From contig JAJKFJ010022346.1 of NCBI GenBank assembly GCA_027382625.1, positions 87,156 through 151,155 of the forward strand: 64,000 bases of DNA, in the 5' to 3' direction. The notes below the pieces were generated by a model. The model made no database searches. It saw only the letters and a program-made list of their open reading frames with translations, and had not been told where the DNA came from. Within the stretch, counting starts at the first letter, position 1. Every line of letters begins with the position of its first letter. The position numbers were made by a program, and so were the translations under genes. This DNA comes from Tetmemena sp. SeJ-2015. Lineage: Eukaryota; Ciliophora; Spirotrichea; Sporadotrichida; Oxytrichidae. Below are positions 1 through 9,382 of this stretch, one piece after another.

Positions 1-144
1 TGACTTTTCAAATTCTTAAAATATTGAAATTAACTCTTATCCTATGTAAAATCTTGCAATCATAAATTTTCGAAGCTTTTTAAGTATTGATTTTTGAATA
101 AATACCAGCTCTCTTCACCAGAGATAAAATAGAGGACTATTATT

Positions 145-300
145 GAGGATAAGGTCTTCATAATTGTTAATGAGCAATAGAACAAGTTCTATAAAATCGC
201 AAATGGAAATCTTAAACTGCGAGATATTTTAAGTGCTTCTATCGCAAGCGTTAAAGAAAAATAAATCCCAGGGCAAATATTTTATTCTAAAATGAATTTC
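145..300 (+). other. Coding-like fragment, unknown
   Basis: With TAA/TAG read as Gln, this stretch is open for about 50 codons of balanced composition, containing the segments EDKVFIIVNEQQNKFYKI and LRDILSASIASVKEK. It then runs into AT-rich sequence that codes for nothing recognisable. It may be one MDS of a gene whose other parts lie outside the window, or chance. No family is recognised. Confidence 0.3.
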
Positions 301-1040
301 AATAAATCAATAATAATTTATTCTTATAGTAATCTATAAACAAAAAACTAATATAATAGAAATATTTATTGTAGTAAGATAAAGTCTCAGAATCTTCTAG
401 TTAATTCCCAGCATAGATTAATCTCTACTATTCAGATGGTATTTATTCATTTTACTGTATTTTTTCTTTAATGGTTTTAATGTTGTCTGAGCTCTTTACA
501 TTTAAAGTCAAATCTTTTCCAGTTAAGGTTCGTACCTAGATCTACATTTGTTATTCTAAAGTTAATATTTAAAAGTAAAAATTTATTTAAAAGTTATAAA
601 TAAAACAATTAATTATTTTGGGAGAGTTATATATACCCTGGTTAATTTTAATAAAATAGAATCCAAGAATTTAAGTTTTAAGTTTTACGCTATAAATAAG
701 ATACTTGATATTTTCTCCATAATTTTTGATTTACCGTTTATGATCTAATTTTTATTAAAAATATATTTATTACACAGTTTTTATTTTCGCTTTTTTCATA
801 TTTTGCAAGATATTCTTAAGCGTAAATTAAATTTACTTAAATTCTAATTATAATTATTGCATTAATTGTCTTTCTTTCCTTTAAATAATAAATTCGTCAA
901 ATGAAAAAATGATGTTTAAAAATATGATTTCAGATATTATTTAGAATAAAAATAATTGGTTAAAAGACCTAATTTAAAATTACTTAAATACACTTGCCTT
1001 CTCCATGGAATAACATGTTTCTTACTCTTCATTTATATTT
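301..1040. other. AT-rich spacer
   Basis: Very AT-rich sequence with no conserved protein segment in either direction. It is probably germline-limited intergenic DNA. Confidence 0.5.
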
Positions 1041-1046
1041 TTGAAC

Positions 1047-1800
1047 TCACTAAATCTTCTTTGGTGTTTTTGCTTTTGCGTTTATCTTAAGGTAGACATA
1101 GTCTTGCTTTTCACCTTCTAAGTATCTTAAGACTCCGTCTGAGGGTGCCTCAGTCCAAGGTATATTCACATCAACCAATTTAGAAGTCTTTCCATTCACT
1201 TAGAATTCGCAATTACAAAGCATCATCGTTTTGATAGAGCTGTAATTCACTTGCATTTAGCAAGCAGGGCATTTCTACAAACAGATTACCTCATTCAAAA
1301 TACTATTATAATTAATTTTATTTAAATGGTAAGTGCCCAAACCAATTTAAAGAAAAACATGATCATTGAAAGCCTCACAAGATCGATTCTCACAAACACC
1401 TACTAAATTCAGGCCAGGGATGACATATCTCCATTTTTCAACTACTACTTTTGAGAATTTGAGTATTTCATACTGTTTCAAATCTGAGAAAGTCATTTAC
1501 ATCTGAGCTCCTCCGACGAGTTTCAAGTTTGCATGAATTGTGCTTGGAGAAACAATAAACCCTTTAAATAAAATTAAGTAAAGTTATAAAGTGGAAAAAG
1601 AATATTCCGAGATAGGAAAGAGTCATGATCTTGCAGCTGGGATGTTTCAAAATAGAGGCTAATGTGGTCACTAGATATACCTTCCCTATCCTTTATCATA
1701 TCCTTAAATCCTTGATCGTATTTCCTAGTTCTACATCATATGCGTAATGCTAGCCGTTTATGCTTCTCACAAATATCTGGATCGTCTTTTTGTCTCTCAT
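1047..1800 (-). CDS. Ubiquitin-like domain protein with Cys-rich C-terminus
   Basis: Read on the minus strand with Gln at TAA/TAG. It starts at the ATG at 1800 (MRDKKTIQIFVRSINGQ) and ends at a TGA at 1047. The N-terminus resembles ubiquitin: IQIFVRSING aligns with the first strand, then KDREGISSD with the DKEGIPPD loop, and later STIHANLKLVGGAQ with the STLH..LRLRGG end. After it come W-R-Y-V-I-P-G-L-N-L, then C-x4-C (VCENRSC), CPACQ and CNCEF, a possible zinc-binding domain. Two AT-rich breaks interrupt it (about 1570-1610 and 1290-1330), probably IESs. A one-base loss near 1700 is needed to keep frame. Function is not known; protein modification or binding is an inference from the ubiquitin-like fold. 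A paralogue lies at about 2.2-2.8 kb. Confidence 0.6.
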
Positions 1801-2169
1801 CTAACTCTCTTCTAAATTTATAAAACTTATTTAGGCTTTTAAGAACTTTATAGCAAAGGTAAAATATTAGAATCTTGTATTCGTGACAATTTCAATTTCT
1901 TTAAAAAATTAATGTTTGCTTTAGCTGTTAATGTCTTTCTAAATATAGAACTAATGCTTTTTTAAAATATATAATGATCTTATTATATTTAGAATACAAT
2001 TTAAATCAATGATAAATTGATATGAGTAAGGTTACAGCTATTTGGCAGTTAATATCAACCAATAATTTACTCTAAAATGTTGATAACTCTAAAACATATT
2101 TAAAAAAGTTTCTTCCTTAATATATTTTTCTCAGGAGTGAATATATATCTCTATTCTTAAAAATTCTTC

Positions 2170-2790
2170 ACATTTTTAATTTAAAATCTTTTTGAAAGCG
2201 ATCTCGGTTACTTTTGGTTGAGAACCAAGATAAAAGGTTTTGAAGGACCCTTTATTTGTAATTTTATGCTCTGTAATAATTTTGTAAAACTGAGATACTT
2301 TTACCGTTAATGGATTGAATCCATTTAAATTAATAATATAATTGATTGCCTATTCTCCCTAAGCTATAATGATCAACGATGATCAACATGTATCTTGAGG
2401 GAAATTAAACCTTGCATCGCCTCCTCTCTGATATATGTGACACCATCAGAAGGAGCACTTTTCATCGGGAAGTCGACAATCTCTTAGTGAGCTGTCATGC
2501 CCTTTAATGTAAAGTTGCAAGAAGAGAATCCTATTTAATAAATTTGCAGGGCCTTTTAACAATAGAGACATTTTTACTGGTCAACAATGTCTTCTAAATA
2601 GTGTTCCCCGAATCCAACTTGAACACAAATTTCCTGCTACCCAGCCCTGCAACCCCAATCTCTGCAAACTCCCATTAAATTCAGGCCCTCACAAATTCTT
2701 GTCCATTATAGAGTAGCAGAACCAAATCCTCTCTAGACAGGATTTTACTGAGCAGGAAAGTTTTATGGCTTAAATGGAAAGTCTTTAATG
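2170..2790 (-). CDS. Second Ubl/Cys-rich paralogue, possibly scrambled
   Basis: Minus strand about 2720-2400 encodes a domain paralogous to the C-terminal part of the 1-1.8 kb gene: W-T-R-I-C-E-G-L-N-L-M-G-V-C, a second Cys pair (CLYCQK), then SSCNF and APSDGV, which is also found in the first paralogue. Downstream on the same strand (about 2335-2180) lies a segment reading IQSINGKSIS followed by FYLGSQPK, which resembles the ubiquitin-like start of the paralogue (VRSINGQ). If so, the N-terminal piece lies after the C-terminal piece, a scrambled order. The short similarity makes this tentative. Ends are not defined. Confidence 0.45.
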
Positions 2791-2799
2791 TAAATTGTA

Positions 2800-3380
2800 C
2801 TATCTCTCTAGATAAATAATAATGTTTTTGTTAACTTATTTGAAAAATATCATCAAATTTATTGTAGTCCCCAACCAAAGAAGGCCAAAAAGGGGCAAAT
2901 CCGCCCCAATTTGCTTGGTTTTTTTAACCCCAAAAAAAAGGGGAATTAAAATGTTCTTTTTTTTTTAAATTAAAATTTTGGTTTAAAAGTTTTAATGGTG
3001 TAGATTAATTGTCAAATATTTGGTACATAATTTAAATTTGGGACAAATTCACCTGATTTATTTATTTCAATATCGCTTTTGATTCACTATATGATGCAAG
3101 TTTGAGAAAATTTATTTTATTATTTAGTAAATATCGTAATATACGCAAAAGAGTTTTTATAAAAATTGCATAAAAATTATATATACATACTTCTGAAGAG
3201 AGGAAGAAGATTAAAAGAAATCATTCTCTACTTATCTATATTCAAAAAAAGAATTATCTATGAATTTATGACTAAAAAGTACTTCCATTATTTAAAATTG
3301 TGATTGTAATTTGAAATATATTATTTTAAAATAGAAATATGATTATATAGATATGTCTGAGTTAATCGCCATAGTATAAT
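2800..3380. other. AT-rich spacer with a G/C-rich insert
   Basis: No gene seen. Positions about 2870-2945 hold an abrupt GC-rich patch with C4 and G4 runs (GGGGC..GCCCC, then CCCC-A8-GGGG) inside otherwise AT-rich sequence. Confidence 0.45.
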
Positions 3381-3384
3381 AAAT

Positions 3385-5935
3385 TCAAAGATTATTTGGA
3401 TCAGGACTCTCATTTACCTTGATCAAGTCTCTCTCCAGAATAGTCCCCTTCCTTCTTGGAATGAAGAATGAATTTGAGCCTTACCTATTTGCTCTATAGT
3501 CCTCAATCAAGGCACCATTAAATTCCAGAGCTGAGTTGACTCTTAAGGGTCTTCATTAAAACTCACTCTCTTATTAGAGAGCTTTCTCTCTGCCTAATTA
3601 CTTTAATGATTATTATTATTGATTGATGTTATCTTTCCCTACATTATACTGCCGTACTTTCCCTAATTGCGGCCCACAAAGCTACTATCATAGGTAGTTG
3701 TATTGGGTACCGGCAAATTATTTCGAGAGTAGGTTGAGTTTCTCTTTCTCAAGCTCATCACTGAGGTAGTCTTCACTCCATTCATATTAGCTCCAAGGTG
3801 TTAGTAAGGGGATTCAAGCGAGCTGTTTGTAATCGTCATATGTCCGTCGTCATTAGGACGGAGGCTGTCATCCTATCCTTGAGCTGCTACCATATACTTT
3901 AACCTACTCAGGCTGCGGCCACCTCTGTTATATTTAAAACTTCCCCCGCTTGTTTCAAATTACCCCTGAGTTTACCTCATATTTTAAGGGTTATTAACAT
4001 TAGTTCCATAGAGTGAGTGGCCCTTAGCTTGGAGTTTGAAATTTTCAAGCTGAAACATCATTTTATTAAGTTTGTCAATCGACTTATGACTGCTCTCGTA
4101 ATTGTTAGAGAGTGCTTGTGAGGGGCGCTTTGATGATGCCGCTGTCGTGTTTTACTAACACGACATTTAATCATTGCTGATGTCGAGGGCTGAGAGTGTT
4201 TAGCTGAGCTGATCATTCCTGGTCTGGGACTTATTTTCCCTGCTCTTTATTTTTTCAATATGGTACTAGAAGTAAGACTGGATTTTATTAGCCTACTTTT
4301 AAGCTGTAGAGCTGCCTTGAGGTAACTAACCTAAGGACTTTACACCTTGCGTATCAGATAAGTTTGATATGGCAGAGGCCAGAATAATTAAAAGCAATTC
4401 AAAATTAAGAGATGCATTTTTGAGGCCTATTTATTACCTTAGTTAATATTAGGAAGGTGGTATATATTTTCAGTTATTTGCTCCTCTTTTTCCTCCAAGC
4501 TAAGATTCAGTTGCTGTGTGGATAACTATATTTACCTGTTTTCTTAAAGAAGGGGTGGAGCGGCAGTGTTCTTCCGCTGGTTGCTTTAGGTGGGAGTGAT
4601 ATGAGTGAACTAGTATTTATCAGTGCTCTGATCCTTTTATTTCAGCTTTCTGACTTAAGGCGGGGAGTTGTACATTTTGCTAAGCGCGTAAGTAGCGCTG
4701 ACGCCCTATTCAACATCGAAGTCAATTTGCTATGGCCGCATTTTTTTGAGTGACGCTATACGTAATTGCTCCTTCGAACTAATTTTAGAATCCCTTTCAA
4801 GATCCACTGGAATCAATTTAATATGAAAGCCCCCATCATCTTTGTTGTTACTCAAATGAGAACTGGTATTTGTAGACTTCTCGATTATATTATTGTCCGA
4901 GAGTGTGCGCTCTTTTTGCGATTGGAATTAGCTTTGTTGAATCTCTGTAAATGTAGAGAGGCAGCGGTCTCTTTGCTGATCCATAAATTCCAGAAAGTTA
5001 TCACCACCTGCGTTGGGGGTCGCATGGTTGCCTCCATTATAATTCGCAGAGGTGGATATCTGCGAATCTAGTCTCTTACTATTCTCGAGAAACTTCAAGA
5101 ATCGATTCATATCCACATTTATTTTGGTAGTTGTCTTCATCTACTGTGGCTACTGTTGGCGAAGTTATTAATTAGAATTCTGTTTGGACTGGCCTATGAA
5201 GTTCTACTCGAGTTGGTTTAGAGATTGAGAGGAGATTTTTGCAGTGGTTACACCTCCACTGCTTGGCTGCTGGTTCTCCATAATCCTCATCATCTGATTT
5301 TGATTATTATAACCCTCGGAAGTTACTTCCAGCTATATAGAAAGTATTAAGAAATTATTTGGTTATAGTCTTATGATGCTGGCAAACCATTAATGAAGTG
5401 GAAATAATTAAGATTCTTAATTATTTGCAATCCCTTTTCGTTTTTGTAGTCAGCACTTACACTTTATTCAAGGGAAGTCTGCATTCCCGTCTCTTGGTTG
5501 CGGGTGGATTTACCTTTGCTCCTTTTCAAGTACTCCTTAAGCCGAGCCTTCATAATCGCTTCTTTTGATAGATTTTATCCGCCATCGCTCCTGAGTTACT
5601 TATAAACAAGATATACTCTCTGTTCATAAATTTTGATAAAGGAGTTATTAATCTTAGAGCGGTGTAGCTTCTAATGTTTGTGAATCTTCATCGACAACCG
5701 GGCCGAATTAAATTTCAGCAGGCATTTAAGAGGGCTGCATCATATACAAGCTCTCTTCGTGGATGTCAAAGAAATCTTCATCCTCTCCCTTTGAGTTGTC
5801 AAAGAGGTTAGGAGCATCAATTCCCTGTCTTTCGAAAGGGAGTTAGTCAAGGCGGTAGTTCTGCTTGTTTCTCGGTAGAGCGAAGGGCGACTGGGACAGA
5901 TTTGGAGGAGAGCGATCGAGTTTATTTCTTAGCAT
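3385..5935 (-). CDS. Gln/Asn/Ser-rich protein, unknown
   Basis: The ATG at 5935 opens a frame beginning MLRNKLDRSPPNLSQSPF, and the frame ends at a TGA at 3385. With two IESs removed (5599-5647 and 3544-3569) it gives roughly 800 codons, with at least one further break near 5330-5440. The protein is rich in Gln (mostly TAA/TAG), Asn and Ser, with short acidic patches near the start (GEDEDFFDIHEE). No domain or membrane segment is recognised. Conserved-looking islands such as RFLKFLENSKR and LRIASLKKMRP lie in the middle. Function unknown. Confidence 0.55.
3544..3569 (-). other. IES, pointer AGAGT (26 bp)
   Basis: On the minus strand the repeat AGAGT flanks this 26 bp (3539-3543 and 3565-3569). 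Removing it with one copy joins NKR to VNSALEFNG in frame and avoids a TGA in the read-through frame. There is no GT..AG structure. Confidence 0.65.
5599..5647 (-). other. IES, pointer TAACTC (49 bp)
   Basis: Minus-strand repeat TAACTC at 5642-5647 and 5593-5598. Excision restores an open frame from LQDQQL into RSDGGQNLSKEAIMK. The unexcised frame meets TGA inside the insert. Confidence 0.7.
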
Positions 5936-5939
5936 GAGT

Positions 5940-6380
5940 TCAATAAATTAGATAATTAGGATTTCAATTTATTATCGACAATCTATCCTTAACATATCCA
6001 TCTACTTCAATCCATCTCACAATTCAAAAGATACAAAAATTTATTTTACTAAAAGTACTAGTAATAATCCTTCAGAATATTGCTAAATTTTTTTCTTCTT
6101 CCATTTAATTTTTAAAGTCTTGTAGCGACTATTTTAAAATGAGAAGTAATAAATAATGCAGAAGATTGCACCTACTCGAGAATAAACATAATTACTACTA
6201 TTGCGACTATATAAGAAGTGAGTTGATTAGAATCTTGTTATAAAATATTGAATTGAGAAGAGAAAGACGCACACCCGTTCGGCAAGCATTCGAAACTGAG
6301 GAGCTATTCACCCCGACTTTCGCATTAGCAACTCCCTCTCTGCCTCAATCCGCTTCCTTCCGCAAAACGCGATCAGTTGC
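5940..6380. other. Intergenic, AT-rich
   Basis: This separates the start of the Gln-rich gene from the end of the eL28 gene. No coding frame or RNA gene recognised. Confidence 0.4.
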
Positions 6381-6899
6381 TCATTCACTAAACCCCCTTT
6401 AAATACACTTTATACCTCTTTCTATTTGTATATTTATTAAATTTTCTAGGTTTGATTTCTTCTCCTCCTTCTTGGCTCCCTGGACGTGGGATCTGGTAGC
6501 AACATGAAGTCTTTGCACTCTCTTGAGGGCGAGCTTTCTCACTCTCTCGGAGATGTGAGTAAGACCCTTGACAACTTTTGCGATTCTGTTCACGCCTCTC
6601 TTGATGGGTTGGGCGGAGTAGACGGCACCGGAGGTAGAGCCCTTCTTTGCCTTGGTGACCTTGTTGTGGGACTTGTGTCTGTTGAGGAGCACGAACTGAG
6701 CCTTGGTGGCCTTCTTTGCCTTGACCTTGGAGGCCTGGATGCTCACAGCTTGGTTGTTGCTGAGACCGGAAGCGGAGGCGTTGTGGAAACCGGTGAGGTT
6801 GAGGGGGTCGTGGGAGAACTGCTGGCCGTTGTACTTAACCAGGAAGGAGTTGTTCTTCTTTGTCAATTGCCACAATACACAGTTGGGAAGCTTCACCAT
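6381..6899 (-). CDS. RPL28: Ribosomal protein eL28
   Basis: The ATG at 6899 starts MVKLPNCVLWQLTKKNN. The segment NNSFLVKYNGQQFSHDPLNL matches the eL28 core (NSFL.K...Q.S..P.NL), followed by the basic tail expected of a large-subunit ribosomal protein. In the ciliate code the frame passes a TAA (Gln) and ends at the TGA at 6381, giving about 172 residues, somewhat longer than the usual 130-140. No IES or intron is needed, which is unusual here. Codon use is GC-richer than in neighbouring genes, as expected for high expression. Acts in the 60S subunit. Confidence 0.85.
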
Positions 6900-7019
6900 C
6901 TTACTAAACAGTTTAATACATCCATATTTATTAGCGTGGGGGGACTTACCTTATATGTAATTAATAATTAAATAATAAAACATACAATCGCTCTCCGTTT
7001 AATTTATCTTCCACTGTAT

Positions 7020-8060
7020 CTTCCATCTTTCTCCTCTCTCCACCCCTTCCTCTATCAGCACTCATAGAGTTAGAAAAGTCAATGTGGAATCTAACGTTGG
7101 GATTTTCATTGATGATTTCTCGTTGGATAGTCAAGGCCAGTTCTTTAAGTTCAGGGTTCCAAGAGTAATCTGGAAGTGGCTTGATGATTCTATTCTCAAA
7201 AAATTCTTCAACTTAGTCCACTTCTACTGGCTTATTTTTGATGTTCTTACCCTCCAAAACAAATCCTTCTCCACCTAATCCTTATCCACCATTCTTGTTC
7301 TCCTCTTAGTTTAAAGAGTAATTTGTATCATAATTCTTAGTTATTAATTTTCTTTCCTTGGGAATTCTATTTGTGTAAAGGCGCCTTACCACCAGGTGTA
7401 TTATAGGTTGTCTAAGCTATAAATTAAAATTTTAAAATAATATTTTCAAATAGCTGGTCCTCCTCTATTGAGCATGCCTCCAACTGCAGCAGCTGAATTT
7501 TGAATAACCTCTTTTATATATCGATTTATTTAAATTTGGCTTTCTAAAGTTTACCTGGCTACTGCTGTTACTGCTATTACTGACTCTGGCTCTCCCTTGA
7601 CTTGATTCACATTAGATGCAGACCCTATCTTAGGTAAGTTCACTCGTTGCTTCTTGGGATCTACTTCATTGAATGATTTGCGAGTCAACACTGGCTTCCT
7701 CTAGAACTTCATCTCATAGTATTCCTCGAAATCCTACACTATATAGAACAATCTATGTTTAGTAAAATAATTCATCATCTTGAACAAAAATAATTTTAAA
7801 TTTAATTGTCTGCAACCTCCCATTTATCTAGTCCCAGGTTACACTCTCTAGTGAGAGCACCTGCAGCATCAAGATATCCACAGTTCACCAAGTGCTTTTG
7901 AATCATGACTAGTAGATTCCTCTTTCTCTCGGTGGCTCTTTTTTCTTCTTAAAGTCTAGACTCACCTTCTGCTTTATATTTCAACAACATTTCTCTTTCA
8001 ACAATTCCAAATGAAGATTATAGTTTGTGCAAGTAATGCTTGCTCTGTTTGATCTAATTG
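7020..8060 (-). CDS. Katanin p60-like (KATNAL2-type), N-terminal half only
   Basis: Minus-strand coding blocks match the KATNAL2 N-terminal region in order. First comes a LisH-like segment (NLLVMIQKHLVNCGYLDAAG, then LGLDKWEVADN), followed by VQDFEEYYEMKFQRKP and VNLPKIGS. Near the end is IIKPLPDYSWNPELKELA with REIINENPNVRF, the linker that precedes the AAA+ ATPase domain. The similarity stops there (about 7100). No Walker A or B motif follows; about 200 bp further on is the eL28 gene. Breaks near 7740-7800 and 7350-7540 look like IESs or introns. The catalytic half must lie elsewhere in the germline, or the locus is broken. Likely role of the intact protein: microtubule severing or ciliary function. 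Confidence 0.7.
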
Positions 8061-9114
8061 TATTTAAACTTTCATAATTCGAAAATATTTTAATAATCCT
8101 TGTGAAAATTAATTAAACACACCAGTAAACGAAGTGTGCTATAAGACCTATTAGCCTGGCAGTGCGCTCTGAATGTATTTCTTCAAATGTGCGTTAAATG
8201 TGATGGCAAGTCAACACACTCTTGTCAAAGTGCAAGTTGCCTCCTTTCTTCGAAAAGTTACTAGCTCCATTTTGAGCAGCTCCTGAACTAGGATCGTTGT
8301 TCTACTATCCTAATTAAGATGGAGGATTAGCATCAGTTACAATAAAAAGTGTAAAATATTCATCAGTTTGAGGAGAGAGCAGTTTCTGAGAGTCGCCTTG
8401 TTTCTAGTTTTAAGAAAGCTTGGGCTTTTATATGGATTAAAACAAGGCTTCGAAGTTCCTTGGCTTCTGCTCTCTTTCTTTAGACCGAGCTTACAATTCG
8501 TCCTCACTCATATGGGGAATAACTTCTATTGGAAAGTCTTTCACAAACTTGAACATAGATATACCGAATATGATGCCAGGATTAATTTGTTCTCAAAAGT
8601 CTTTTTCTTCTTTTTATTTGGGTAGATATACAACACATCTGCTAGCGATCTATAACAGTTCATAAGATTATAAATTCAATCTAGTATCGAAAAGATCAGA
8701 AAATAAGTTTACCCTGAATTGTTCCAGCCAGAGGAGAGTTCACATGAACTAAGAGGTTAATGCTTGAGTAGGTTCGCTATCATCTTTTAATTGGCCTCTA
8801 TTCCCATTACTTCCAAGTAACGAACTTATATTTTCAATTAATCACCTTAATGAATTCCTCGTTAAGTTCTTGAGGCTTTCCATTAGTTGAGTTCTTCAAA
8901 GGTATGGATATACATATACCTCCACACAGACAAAAAATTATTGAATCTATGATTAAAAGTTTATTTCATCATTCAATCCTCCACTACCACTATTACTGCT
9001 TCCATTCCCTGATCCTATTCCACTCAGTAGTTCCTTTTTCGTAGCTGTTTTGAAACCGCCCACTCTGAAAGCATTGTTCTTCTTTTAGAATTCCTCAAAC
9101 AAACGCGTACCCAT
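8061..9114 (-). CDS. Unknown conserved protein, interrupted
   Basis: The frame opens at the ATG at 9114 (MGTRLFEEFQKKNNAFRVGG). It continues through several pieces separated by AT-rich breaks: PQELNEEFIK near 8850, VHVNSPLAGTIQ near 8710, KFVKDFPIEVIPHMSEDE near 8540, and a well-formed block ending LHFDKSVLTCHHIQRTFEEI and SERTARLIGLIAHFVYW near 8130. The last block looks conserved but I cannot name the family. The hydrophobic LIGLIAHFVYW is too short for a confident membrane segment. Breaks are probable IESs, but their pointers were not resolved. Confidence 0.45.
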
Positions 9115-9382
9115 TTCACAGATTATATTTCTAATAAGTTATGCAAAATAATATAGATAAGGATTATTCTTGAAGAGGAAATTTTCCTTGAAAAATAGGA
9201 GTCAGAAAAAATGTTTCGGAAAAATTTTACTGATATAAATTGTCTATACGGAGCAGTATTTTTCTTATACTTAATTATATCGTATACTTTTAAAGACTCA
9301 TTCACTACTTTTAGAAAGCAAAGAATGAGTTTCTTTTATTAAGTTAGCTCATATTATCTATAATGAGTTAGTTAGGCTTTAC

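Noticed and set aside
6486..6971. 161-codon plus-strand ORF
   Set aside because: Antisense shadow of the eL28 gene.
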